Source: Rhyzopertha dominica (taxonomy: Eukaryota; Arthropoda; Insecta; Coleoptera; Bostrichidae). From it: DNA of 64,000 nucleotides. Below the pieces are notes generated by a model. The model searched no databases, was not told the DNA's origin, and saw only the letters and a program-made list of their open reading frames with translations. The stretch lies in NCBI GenBank assembly GCA_025024175.1, contig QCXZ01000064.1, positions 3,720,001 through 3,784,000 of the forward strand, given 5' to 3'. Numbering within the stretch: the first letter of the stretch is position 1; each line of letters opens with the position of its first letter. Shown piece after piece: positions 32,801 to 44,585 of the stretch. Position numbers and translations under genes: made by a program.

Positions 32801-35800
32801 GTGCCAGTCCGAGAGTCCTACGAGTCACGTGACATCTGCGCCACTCCGAAAAGGAGTGCGTTAACGAAATATGACTCGAGATGAAAGGCCTTACGTACCT
32901 CGTAATAAGTTTGTCTAGGAAGAGGTGTCTTGCTTCTAAAATACTATGAGCTCGAACACCTCTACATCCTCCACAGTATTTGAAAGGGCATAATAGCCCT
33001 AAGGGATCGTATTCCTCGAATCTCGTACTACACAAAAGTGACGGTGCTGGTAGTCGCACGATGCTGAGTTAACAACTTGCAAAACAAAACCTCTGGAAAG
33101 CCCAAAACGGATTTCGGGTAGCAACAGTAAATGGCGCAGTCTGTAGGATATGTTAAACTGTGTTTTCGACACAAACTGCAATTATTTTATTGTTTGTATT
33201 GGCGTTTTTATAAGCATTAAAATAATAGCTGACGGTTGCTGAAGAGCGCATTTAATGTCCATAAGCGGTGAAAATTTCTTGGGCGGCACGTTTTTCGAGA
33301 CTAATCAGTTCTTTAGGCACAAAAAAGTGCTCAAACACATTATTATTCTTTTGACGTTCAGCTAACATACAACAAAACATTTTGTTTGTTAGTTAAGACA
33401 GAATTTAAATAATAATATATTTATGTCTATTTAAGATGACAACGACGTCTAGATTTGTGTTTATTTACAAAAGTAGCGACGGCAAAATAAGTAACGCTCC
33501 GATTGGTAACTGCATAACCCACTGCTCGCTACTTTTGCGAATGCTATGGACCACCATTTTATTTTTATTAGCAACTAAAAGCCTTGCGTATCATTTAAAA
33601 AATCTTGTTTTATCACACCGTATTGGGACAGATAAAATTTTAGCTAGTATACAATACAATGTTTTGTGCCAGATAAATTTATGTAATGTTAAAATTGGGA
33701 AACATTTTTAAAGAACAATTTCTTTCTTTACAATGATAAAATTAAAGGTAAAATTCAAATATTGTAATTTATCTGTTCCTCTGAAATTCATAATCTGATA
33801 AAGGGGTGCAATGCTAGTTCGCCTCCTCGTGGTGCACCCTGGATAGCGTCTATTTATAGGCGTGAACTAAATGAACTAGCACAACATGCGACCAAACAAT
33901 TCTAGCTTCTTGGATCTCCCGGTCCACTTACATCACTATGCCACAAGAAAATAAATACCCAGTCCTTGTAAAGATTATATAGGACTAAAATTCAATATAC
34001 GAGTAGAAGGATACACCCAATCTCATGTACTTTCTTAAATAGATTTAATATAAATAACAAAATTTTCCCTCCATAAGACATATACTGTGAGTTCGGCGAA
34101 TATTCGATAAAAGAAGTGAATTATAAATAAGAAATCAATATTACAAGAGAAATAGTTGAATTTACATTATGTATAATAAAAAAATGCGTTTAAATATCTA
34201 AAAATTTTTGTTTAATAAAAATATATATAGAATAGCATAGAATAAAAAATAACGATATTAACGGCAAGTATCGATTGTAGTGGTAACAATTACCGAAAAG
34301 GAAAAATGTGGGTCTATAGTAAATAGTCGCTTAATTAAGTTTTTTATACTAGCGTTTTTTATGAAACCATACCTCCCAACCATTACGCAGGCGTCATCGT
34401 AGCCGGTAAAACCTACCTGTCACATTGCTATTTAAAAATCATGCAAACACTTTATAAATCGAAATTGAAAAAAAAAGAAAATTTTTAATAAATTGTTTTT
34501 ATTTTAAAGTGACGTATAGCATTATAAATTGGTTTTAGATTCATACAATGAAAAAATATTTGCTTAACTAAAAATACATATTTTAACATTTGTTAACATT
34601 AATGTTAATGTTGCATTGCAATTAGTAGTACTAGTAGTCAACATAGGTAGATTCTTGCTGCAGCTCATGCCTACATGTTTCGCCCTCTTAAATCATCCTG
34701 GAAATGTTTGCTTCTTCTTCAATTGATTCTTCAACATATTTTATTGTCACCGTGAAGTTTTCCTGTGAAGTTAATACGTTAATAGTGTTGCTGACGTTCA
34801 ATGGTCTGCGTAAATCTTAATATAATACGTACTTCGTACTCGAATTGCAAAATGTTGGTGTATCAGAGTGCGTTGTCGAGTTGCAGCATGTCGATCGAGT
34901 GACAGTCGCGCCAAATACCGGATTTTCACTTTGCTTTATCCCCACTATAATATATTTTTGTAAATCAAAAAAGGATCACAGTGAAAACCGTTTTGTTTTT
35001 TATTCCGCAAAATCAGGCGTTGCCTGGAGGCAATGGATAAACGATGGGCTCACAGCACGAATACTTTATAGCAGTAGTAGTATAGCAGCTTTACTATCCC
35101 TTTCGGTCATTATTAATAATATGTAATAATATATTACATCCGTTAAAAGATTAGAGATCACTTACAGTAAAAAAAACCGGCGTTATATTTAGAACTATCC
35201 ACAAAGGGCGGTGTTTTTCGTATAATGCGTACACAGACATCGTATCTTTTATTTGGACGGCTAAATCATAATCTTAACAAAAAAGTACTCACAAATTACT
35301 GAACAATGTTGATGAAACAAAGCACAAAGCACTGCACGTGCTTCGTATGATTCGTCTAATCATATCGAACACAATAACCGGTACTAAAATATCGACGCGC
35401 CACTGGTCTACGCCTGCAGATCGCCACAGTTGATGTCAGCCGCTAAAACAGGTTCTGCGCAGTGCCGTCAGTGATGACGTCTCTGTCACCATTCTCATTT
35501 GGAATAAACTATAACTATGTAATCTGTGAATGCGTAGTGCCACATGCACATGTCTTAAGCGTAACAGTGCACCTTATATCTACGTTTTCTCCTTCCCATT
35601 CACAGTTTAGTATCACATCAGTTGCGACATTTGACTACGCATAAGAGAGGAGCATGCGACACCACCCAGAGTATGAAAAATATTGCATACTGCAAGTAAT
35701 AAGACAGACTCAATGAAAACGACCGGTTTTGTTCGTAAAGTGGCCCTAAAATCACTTCGATGTGATGCAAAATACATAAAACGTTCGGTCACGTCGTTGC

Positions 35801-36210
35801 TACCTTTTGATAGTAGTCACCGATATAACAAAAATCATCACTAAGCACATCCCTAGTTTGCAGTCGATCTCTAAATTTAGAGATCAGTGTCTCTACTCCG
35901 TACCGTCAAAATCGTGTAGCGACCTTGAAAATCTCGTCATCATCGCATTAACACCGGCAACTCCGCATTTGGCCAGCGCAGCCATCTTCCAAACTAGCTC
36001 GCATCAATCAGCCATTTTGTTCACCACTCCTTTGTTGTCCCCCTTACGGTACATACATCAACGCTTACATAACATACTTACCTCGATGCCAGTTAGAAGA
36101 AGAATGTAGGCTCTGAGTAGCGTGCTGCCTTGCAACCGTCCATCGAACAGGTCTAGGGCGTCGTCTTCTAAACACAATCGACAACTGTTGTTGTACATCC
36201 TAGAGGTCAT
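29842..36210 (-). CDS. ZAD / C2H2 zinc-finger protein, paralogue 2
   Basis: Three exons: 36082-36210, 32095-32205 and 29842-32037, about 811 residues. The ZAD has Cys pairs CRLC (residues 10-13) and CSRC (55-58); the start could also be the in-frame ATG at 36198. A finger pair near residue 390 (YNCDVCQSVFDRIRDLEVH, then CKFCKKLVENTPTLARHM) matches paralogue 1 in position, but here it lies within one exon. Further shared blocks are CHPSVIRILQEHPKIVLP after the ZAD, IDSDVDVVKEYSSAFKE after the fingers, an acidic run (SDDDDVIIIDD), and a C-terminal block with IPLYFVSSEKSARVTYVPTK. A 21 nt tandem duplication in the 31.4 kb region repeats STSVNDK. Intron 1 is 3.9 kb. Likely a nuclear transcription factor made by tandem duplication with the gene at 20.1-25.2 kb. 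The third exon, which follows a weak GTCTGT donor, is the least certain join. Confidence 0.87.
32206..36081. other. First intron of ZAD paralogue 2, no antisense gene seen
   Basis: It contains plus-strand open frames at 32334-32669 and 33436-33711 that match nothing I know and lack splice or promoter support. It also holds the repeat copy at 33792-33880 and AT-rich filler. The GC-richer stretch 32760-33060 is unidentified. Confidence 0.45.
33792..33880 (-). repeat. Dispersed repeat, inverted copy of 27659-27741
   Basis: It contains CGCCTCCTCGTGGTGCACCC and TGGATAGCG, the reverse complement of the 27.7 kb copy, inside the first intron of ZAD paralogue 2. Confidence 0.6.
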
Positions 36211-36255
36211 CGACCAACTTAACCGTGACTCTTCTCTCGACGCGCAACTTGCAAC

Positions 36256-36287
36256 TAACGTCCGCGATTGGACGCTAACCTTATATA
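36256..36287 (-). promoter_or_regulatory. Core promoter of ZAD paralogue 2 (TATA box and initiator)
   Basis: On the minus strand CATATATAAGG has its TATATAA at 36287-36281. An initiator-like TTAGTT places the start site A at 36256, 31 nt downstream, leaving a 5' UTR of about 45 nt before the ATG at 36210. The spacing is that of a classical TATA promoter. Confidence 0.5.
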
Positions 36288-37321
36288 TGCGTAGTTTGTA
36301 ATGGTTACCACGGGAGGGGGCGACTTGTCGAGGAATGATCGTGATGCCGATATGTAGACAGTTGCGGTAAATAATGTCTGAATAAACAAGATATTGATGC
36401 GAGTATCCCGACAACCACAATAACAATTTGTGGATGGTACTGATAACGGTTGCACCATCATTTAACTACGATGACATTTAAGCACAAAATATCAAAATAT
36501 CTCGGAGAGTGCCATCTAGCGAAGCATTTGTATAAATACTCAATAAGAGATTTCATTTTTGCCGAGAAGTATAGTTTACTACAATAATACCGTAAAAATT
36601 TCAACCTTACACTTTTTTCGTCATGGTCACGGGTTCCTTTGGTTAAGGCGGTGTCTGAATATTCCGATACCGGACAAAACAAAGCCGATTTCACGCTTTC
36701 AGTCTGTAAAAAATTGTCTATAGACTTCTACAAGTAAATACATCAAACAAGATTATTTATTTGTTAATTTCTTTCTAACTACATTTTGTAGATGTCATTA
36801 ACGAGTACCTCGCACATACCTATAGCGATCTGTAGAAACTGTTAATATAATAACTGGTACTTTTAGGTAGCCAGTTTACCTAGTTTTATATGCCGTCAAT
36901 AGATGGCAGATAACGCTAAAAATAACATTTTTCATTTGTGTTTTTTTGTAGCATAAACTAAACGCGTAAAACTTACACCTTATTGTATTAATACAGTTAG
37001 ATTTCAGGTGTGAAATTTTATTGTAATGAGCCAATAGTTACCGAGTTCTGTTGCTGTTTTATAAATTGATCCGACAGTGGCTTATGTACTTGTACTTCTC
37101 CCTCCAATAATTTTTTTTTACTGCACGTCTAATTATATATTCACACAGAACATTATATTAATATGATTTAAATTAACTTGGTGTTGTATTTAGCTTTTAT
37201 GCCCAGTTTTCACAACGTAAAAATTTCAACGATTCAAGTTTACTATATTGTGAATTAAATTCGGTTTTCAGCGATTTATTCCCCATCTAGCAGCGACAGT
37301 GAAAGAGTTGTGTATGGCAAC

Positions 37322-38120
37322 CAATGTTGCCAGGCCCTGCTTCATAAATTATGGTATCAACTTCAAAATATTATGGTATTTTGGCACAAATTATGGTATA
37401 TGCATTATCGTTGGTTGACGATCAACGGCATATACAGGGTCCGCCACTTATAACTCCCCAGGCTCGTATTTTCTTTATTTTTTTACGTACAACCTTAAGT
37501 TATATGTCAAATTGTAGGTCTTTTTAATCTCTTTGAAGATAGTTTGGAGGGTGTTCAAAAAATTTTTTTGCAGATTATCATATTTGGTATTTAAAGTTCA
37601 TTTTTGTAAATATTTTTTAACTTACCTCGTATAATAAATATTGCTTCACAGTTGAATGCCGACTTTTGTCTTCTTCAATTTGTGTCATTGCCATGTATGC
37701 GTAATTTTTACCCCTTCTTAGGGAAAACAAGAAAANCTAGTCGCCGCCATTTTCTTTAAATAGGGTTGTTCAAAATTTTTAGGTGTTAGTTTAGTAGCTT
37801 ATTACAGTACAAGTTGTGCCTGCATACCCATCGCTGTACAAAAAACCCCAAAATTTTAAGTAACTTTTGAATAAATCAAGTACAAAGTTTGCTCTAAGGA
37901 GAGAGAGGCTAAGAAATGAAACCCTGTGTCGAGGCTAGTACGCGATGTAGAAAACCAAGCTTGCCGTGATGGAATTTTTGTGTTATAGAAAAAAAAACGG
38001 AAATTGACTCTGTGCAAATTATGGTAAAATGTGGATACCATAATAATTTATTATGGTATATGGTATTTGTCATACCATTATGGTATATATACCATAATTA
38101 TGGTATGGATGGCAACACTG
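37322..38120. mobile_element. 799 bp hAT-type non-autonomous element
   Basis: The ends CAATGTTGCCA and TGGCAACACTG are inverted repeats continuing into an ATTATGGTAT motif. An exact 8 bp target duplication ATGGCAAC flanks the element (37314-37321 and 38121-38128). Eight-base duplications and C-A-N-TG ends are hAT features. The right end holds several copies of TATGGTA (about 38018-38108). A second end-like sequence, TACAGGGTCCGCC, at about 37433 suggests a nested CAGGG-type insertion. There is no transposase. Confidence 0.82.
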
Positions 38121-38526
38121 ATGGCAACTGCGTGTACAGATATGTGGTACCACCAGTTATCAATAGGTGGCTTACAGGTTCAATTTCCGAGCGAATCGCT
38201 CCAGTAATTTTTTTGCACTACCTAAATTATAGGCAACCGGTGAAACGTGCAGTAACGACGCGCTACGCGTATCACATAAAAAAGCACACAAACTACAAAA
38301 TAAAACGCTATTATAGGCCAGTTACTTTTCTCGATTATAAATAAAAACCTAAAACAATCACATCGCTACTTTAAGGTGTTGAAGTTAGTTAATATCAACT
38401 TTAATAATGAGGAAAGGAATCAGCTTTATTATGTTTGTATGCCTACTTATACATTACTAAAAATATTTAATGGCAACAAATTCAATCCAAGGTATTATAT
38501 TTATACAATAGCTTTGATGAGATATA

Positions 38527-39542
38527 CAGGGTCGCTACAAAGTATGGAACCAGCAAGATATCTCAGGTTCTATTCGACCGATTTTTCTGAAATTGTGCAT
38601 GGGCCTATGGGTAATTAAAATGCATTTTCTGAAATTTTTTCAACTCCGTGTCAGCTCTAGTTTCCGAGATATTGGCGCAAGATGCATTTTTTTAATGGGC
38701 ACAACATTAAAAATGATATTTTTCCTGATTTAAAAAATGTATCACCTGTACAATACAATAATTGAGCCTTACAAAGAACGAAAAGAACGCTAAAATGGAC
38801 AAAAAATCCAGGATTATCATTAATTTTGCCCTGACTGGTGATAATTTTCGTCTAGTTTGATCAATTTATTGTGAATCGGGTACCCAAAAAGTAAAGAAAA
38901 CATGATTCCCTTAAAAATGCAGTATTTTTCCAGATTTACATTACAGAAGATGCTCAAAATGTTCCCCATTCACTTCCTGGCAGTAATGAAGCCTTGAGTA
39001 AAAGTTTTCTAATGTTCTTTGTAGCATATTTGGAGGTAAGTTCTGAGTTTCTGCCCTGGTTTGTCCTTTTAAATCTTCTGCATTATGTGGCCGATCAGTA
39101 TAAATGCGATTGTTCAGATACCCCCACAGGAAAAAAAATCAAGCGGTATCAGATCAGGGGAACGTGCTGGGCCGCGCGAATCGGGAAATAATATCTTTTC
39201 AGAGCGAATGAAAATTATCACCAGTCAAGATGAATATGGAGACGCCTGGAGTATTTGTTCTTACTTATCGATAACGAATATGGTTTTTATCCCGAAGTTT
39301 TTTGTATGCTCCAAGTTTGTTATCATACTTTTCTCAACTTAGAAGCAATAAATTGTACAAGTGTGCTTTTTGACCTTCCTTCCTATTTAAAAAATGCAAC
39401 TTGCGCCCACATCTCGGAAACGAGAGCTGACAAAATTGAAAAAATTCCAGAAATGCATTTTAGTTACCTATAGATCCATCCACAATTTCGGTCGAACAGA
39501 ACCTGAAATATCCTGGTGGTTCCATACTTTGTAGCGACCCTG
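38527..39542. mobile_element. 1016 bp Tc1/mariner-type MITE with long inverted repeats
   Basis: The ends read CAGGGTCGCTACAAAGTATG and its reverse complement, flanked by TA (38525-38526 and 39543-39544). The arms extend for well over 150 bp (for example CTATTCGACCGA... and ATGCATTTT on both sides). The inner left part matches 16610-16900 beside the transposase relic at 16.9 kb, linking the MITE to that family. No transposase reading frame remains. Confidence 0.85.
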
Positions 39543-40063
39543 TATATAAAATCTAAGAGTGCGATTATGTCGTCTTTTATTGCAAGACCATGTTGGAAAC
39601 CAAACTGAAAATTATTTAAAATTTTTGATAAGCTTAGNTAATTATATAATCTTTAATAATTTAGAAAAAACTGATAACAACACAGTAGGTTTATAGTTAT
39701 TTAGCTTACTTTTGTCTTCAGACTTAAACATTGGAGCTATTAAAGCGGTTTTAAGTGAATGCGGANATATTCCACTTTAGAATGACAAATTANCAAATAT
39801 TGATAGGGGTTCAGATATCTTACTAACAACATGTTTTAAGAGCGAATACGAAATTCCGTTAAGTCCTTAGGCATATGTTGAAGTATTAGCGNGACTTCAA
39901 CACTTGTAATAGGTGCTAGAAATTATTTATAATTAAGTAAGTACAAAATCTTTACATTCCTTTGGAGAATTTACATTTCACTTGTGCTTCGTTTGACAAT
40001 CATATTTCTAGGATAGCATGAACTGCGAAAATGTGTGGAAGGAAGGCAGCAAATAAGACGGTA

Positions 40064-41020
40064 TTACACCCTATTACACTCAAGGGAACGGACTACAAAA
40101 GTCCACAGCTCCCCAAGCCTTCCGTTTCGTAGGCCTATTACACGCATCTCTGTAAACGTATTATTCTGTTCCGGATAGTTAAAGGGATGAGTACTTTTAT
40201 TAAAAACTGACCAAATATTCTTACTACTATAACCATTTCTCATTAGCGCTGATTTAAGATAATATATTTCTTTTTGTACAGAACTTTCGTCTGATATCCT
40301 TTGTGCTCTAACAAATAACGTCCTAATAAGACTATTCTTTTGAGAAGGAGGGTGGTGAGATGTGGCATGTAAATATCTGTCTGTGTGTGTTGGTTTTCTG
40401 TAAACCTTGTGTCCTAACTGTCCAGTGTTTGTTCTGTAAATTTTGACATCCAAGAAAGGTAAACTACCATTGCTTTCTAATTCCATAGTAAATTTTATGT
40501 CGGGATTTTGACTGTTCAAATGATTTAGAAACCTATCCAGCTCTTCTATACCATGGGGCCAAATAACAAAAGTGTCATCTACGTACCTATACCAACATTT
40601 TGGTTTAAGATGAAAACTGTTTATCGCTACATGTTCAAAATTTTCCATAAACAAATTGGCTACTACAGGACTTAGAGGTGAACCCATTGCACAACCTGAT
40701 TTTTGTTCATAAAAATTATCGTTCCGTAAGAAATAAGTAGATTTTAAACAATGTTCGGATAATCTGGCTATCGTGTCACCTAAGGGATCGCTATTAAGCT
40801 TGGATTTGATGATATCTATCGTTTCAGGAATGGGTCCTTTCGTAAATAAAGAAACCACGTCAAAACTAACCAAAATATCACCTTCTGAAATACTTAAACC
40901 TTTTATAATATCGATAAAGTGTGAAGAATTTTTGATGAAACTACTGGTATTTCCTACATAAGGTTTTAAATAGTTGGCACAAAATTTTGCCAATCTGTAA
41001 CAAGGATTGCCAATCGTATT
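40064..41020 (-). pseudogene. PLE reverse transcriptase fragment (palm with YVDD)
   Basis: An uninterrupted frame of just over 300 residues reads NPCYRLAKFCANYLKPYVG, then DILVSFDVVSLFT (first catalytic Asp block), KSGCAMGSPLSPVVANLFME, CWYRYVDDTFVIW (catalytic YVDD), LPFLDVKIYR and GHKVYRKPTHTDRYLHATSH. All are characteristic of PLE/TERT-like reverse transcriptases. The N-terminal region and the C-terminal linker to the endonuclease are absent. The open frame implies this copy is younger than the other PLE pieces in the window. Confidence 0.88.
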
Positions 41021-41024
41021 GACA

Positions 41025-41274
41025 ATACGATTGGCGTTTGAAAGAACACATACGTGCTACTAGGTTACAGCAGATATATAAATCTTCCGTAGCTGAACAC
41101 TCATATTTGACTAGACACATGATTGATTTTGATAAAACAAAAATTTTACATAGAGAAAAATATTATCACAGACGTCTAATAAAAGAAGCTATAGAAATTT
41201 GTAGGAATACTAATAATTTTAATAGGGATTGTGGAAATTATGAGTTAGGTGACATTTGGAAGGCTATTTTGTAG
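41025..41274 (+). pseudogene. PLE GIY-YIG endonuclease C-terminal fragment
   Basis: It reads WRLKEHIRATRLQQ, SSVAEHSYLTRHMIDFDKTK, ILHREKYYHRRLIKEAIEI and a LGDIW tail ending in a stop at 41274. This matches the second half of the PLE endonuclease (SAVAEH...H.I.F..T.IL..E..Y..R..KE..EI). The catalytic GIY-YIG start is missing. It is on the strand opposite to the RT fragment. Confidence 0.8.
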
Positions 41275-41540
41275 TTATCTTTTATCAAATAGTTCGTGTA
41301 TATCTAGTAGGTAGGTAGTTCCTTTTTCATCGCTAGGTTCCTTTTTTATCAGGTTGGCACGTTGTTTCTATGACGTCTCGCATCCTTGGTGATTTGTTTA
41401 TTTACTTTCAAAATTTTGTTTGAACTTGTGTCAGGAAAATTTTGAGGTTCTTCGTCTTTGACAAAGATTACAGGTGTAATCGAAACGTCAGACTATTAAT
41501 TTTTTGTCAGTGTTTTCAAGAGACAGCGATCTATCCGACA

Positions 41541-43907
41541 AAATATTATCTTATTGTACCACTAGTGTTTGAATTTAATAATTAAAGGCAGTTTCCTTTT
41601 GAAATTTTTTGGATTAGTATGCAACACTATTAGTACACCTAAGATTTCACTTTATATAGGGTTTATAGAGTTATCTTGCGTTTTAACATGTGCGGCCTCC
41701 CTGCTGAGCACCTCATGCTGTTGTTCATGCAAGACATCAAGTAAAGTTTAGCGTAAACGTATAGGGCGGACTTAACCGCGATCAAAAAAAAATATGAAAA
41801 TCGCTAAACAAGTAAAAAAGTTAGCAATAAAAAACTGTTATTTACCGTTCAAGATTACTTTTCTTCATATTTTCACGTGTAGAACATACCCTAGAAGCAG
41901 CGGCCTATATTTTAATGTCACCCTGTATAGGTACCCATTTCATATTCTAATTGTCATTCTTCTGCCATTTTACTAACTCTAAAAATATCTATTCCTTAGG
42001 TATTTATTAGAAATAACGGTAATTTAATTAAATTAAGTACCTGCTATTGTGCAATTTTCGTTTTAATAAAATTTGTTGAATTAGAGATCGAAGATTGTTC
42101 ATTATAGTGTTAGTCTTTTAATGGGGCTTATTAATTGTTATATCGTGTGGGTCGAATACAAGAGGAACTCCTTTCCCCAAAACACTGATAACACCTACAG
42201 ATAACACTCTAGCCTTTTTGCTCCTGCACTAACAAAAACTACTCAAAAACTTCCCGTTTATAATCGTTACTTAACTTAAGTGTTGTAGTAACGCTCTTAC
42301 TACACTGATGTACATACATAAAGATATATTTATTATTACAATGGACAAAAGATAAGGTCAAATCGATAAGTACCCAAGTTCTTTTGTTTGTGTACTGTAC
42401 GTTCAGAGGAAAACTGTGCATATAGAAGCACTGTAGGTGAATAATAATATAATTAGAAGCTTTTCCAGCTATACGAAATAAATCTTTGGTGGTACATTCT
42501 TCCTTTTTAACGTGCTATTAATTTTCAGAGCGTATTAGCATTTGATAGCATGAATTTATATTTTGCTGCTGCGACACGCAAGATAATTGTTTTACTGCCA
42601 TTATGGAAAACGATAAGGACCTTTTTGAGCAGATAAAAAAATCCAGATGGCTTGGCCATATTGTGTTCGAGATACTGTTTGAACAGTTGCACGTAAGTAC
42701 CTAAGCCACGTGATTGTTTTATTTTACAGACGTTGCTATCTGATTCGATTCTACAACCTACGTAATTTTTATCGATATATTGTCGGGCCCGAAATGTATT
42801 AAACAATACCTACCTATATTCAGTATTCAAGTGGAGCAGCTTTTTTATATTATATTCTGTTAACAGGTGAGATTTTTCAGTAAGAAACTGAATAAAATTG
42901 TATACAAGTATATAATATCTATTATTTCAGGGCAATGGCTGCCAGTTTTCTATAAATTGTAAAGTCAATTTATCTTTCTCTAACATAAACGGGGAAGTTG
43001 GTAAACAGTTGTTATAAATATCCATCACGACCTATAAATGCCCTATAAAATAAAAAAATATTTAACAATTAAAATATGTACAAAATTATTTGAAAAAGGT
43101 GATTCATGCCATTGATTGTGACGGAATCTACCGTTATACCGTTAGCCATTCTTACAGCACACCATAGACAAAGGCAAGCTAAAAAGATATGCATCTCTAA
43201 CTACCCAAGAACTACACAAGAAACGTAGGAAACTGTTTTAAATAGTGCCGCAACAACATGCAAGCCAGATTTTTAATTTTTTTCTAATTTGCACCTACTT
43301 AACTACCTGCAATTAAATAAGAGATTGCGTAAGAATAATTTGCAGGAAGAAGAGCAATACAATATTATTTGCTGTCTATACCGATATACTATCTATAATA
43401 TTACATTTGAGACGCTACGAACGCGTTTTGTCTCCACAATGCCCATTACAGTATTTATGTCACCTTTTCACGTTTTATGTCTGTACTATTTTTGCATTCA
43501 TGTAATTATAGCCATGCTTAACGATGAATTTAGCACCACCAGCAAAGTTGTTTGCTCGCAAGCAACGTGCGGAGTGGTATGCACTTGACTGCCTTCATGT
43601 TTTCAAAACATGCCATTGTTTTCTGGTTGACTGCTTTGGCTTTCTGGTTCGCGGAACGAACAATGTGCTGCGAAACTATACTTAGGGGTAATATCTACAT
43701 ATAAACTGGCCAGTTTAATTGCTTTATTTACAACGCTTATTCATAGCTTTGGAGTGAGGTATAGGCAATATATATGTGCTACATCCGTTTATAAATTATC
43801 GTAGCTGTTGCATAATACACAATCAACTATAGGTGTGGTCTAGCGATATTTAATTTTAATAGATAGTATCTAAATGTTCGTAACAGAAGTTGGTTACACT
43901 CGTTATA
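41541..43907. other. AT-rich intergenic stretch, nothing identified
   Basis: There are no coding signals with splice or homology support. A CACCCTGTATA element end near 41921 suggests another decayed CAGGGTG-type transposon whose partner end was not found. Confidence 0.4.
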
Positions 43908-44575
43908 CAGGGTGATCTATAAGCTCTATGCCAAACTTGAACATATGAATAATGATGATATTCTAAGTAAAAAATGTTATATGAACATATGTCCTTTTTC
44001 TTTTAAGACAGAAGTTATAAGCATTTACATTATTTATGTTAAAAATTTTATGCAATTGGAAATTTACCAGTTACCTTTGATTCATTATTTGGGAATTTAC
44101 CTAAGTTGGCTTTGAATGATTACTTAATTGTCAAATCCATATTTATTTGTCAAAATCACAAAAGTTTTTCTGAGTTAGCAATTATGTATGAAGTACCACT
44201 TAATGTAATCGCTAATACGTGGTACCAGCATGACGGCNCACCACCACATAGAGGCAGAGAAGTAACTACCTGGTTAAATAATCTTCTAAATCATTGGATT
44301 GGTAACGGAGGTCCAGTAGCTTACCCGCCGCGCTGGCCCGATTTGAATCCCTTAGATTTTTATCTGTGGGGTCATCAGATGGAGATTACCAATCGCCAGC
44401 AATTAATACAAAGAATAATAAATGCAAGCTATGTNATAAGAAACGATCCAAATTTTGTACAGCGCATAACACGGTCTTTAGTTCGGAGATGTGAAGCTTC
44501 TATTCTAGCGGAAGGTTTTACTCAGTTTTTATAATTTATATTGAGATTTCCAGAAAACGAACTTCCAGTTGCTTT
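43908..44575 (+). pseudogene. C-terminal half of a Tc1/mariner-like transposase
   Basis: A left end TACAGGGTGATCTATAAGC is followed by a frame at 44106-44534 reading WYQHDG.PPHRGREVTTWL (second catalytic Asp), WIGNGGPVAYPPRWPDLNPL and DFYLWGHQ (third block), then a typical tail, RSLVRRCEASILAEGF. The same insect family contributes the pieces at 14.5 and 16.9 kb. The N-terminal DNA-binding part and first Asp are missing. N positions interrupt it twice. Confidence 0.78.
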
Positions 44576-44585
44576 GGAAGATGTA

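Larger units (their letters stand above)
40064..41540. mobile_element. Penelope-like retroelement copy with inverted 5' part
   Basis: The RT segment runs on the minus strand (about 41020 down to 40064). The GIY-YIG endonuclease tail plus 3' UTR runs on the plus strand (about 41025-41540). They meet at a palindromic junction, CCAATCGTATTG/CAATACGATTGG. RT N-terminal side faces endonuclease side, which is the order produced when a second primer copies the 5' part inverted (twin priming, known for L1). The 3' UTR carries a stem GATTACAGGTGTAATC followed by GAAAC at 41464-41486. Confidence 0.75.

Noticed and set aside
33436..33711. Plus-strand open frame of 91 codons
   Set aside because: Composition typical of AT-rich intron DNA and no recognisable motif.
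34845..35126. Plus-strand open frame of 93 codons upstream of ZAD paralogue 2
   Set aside because: No motif or splice support; it lies in the intron of the minus-strand gene.
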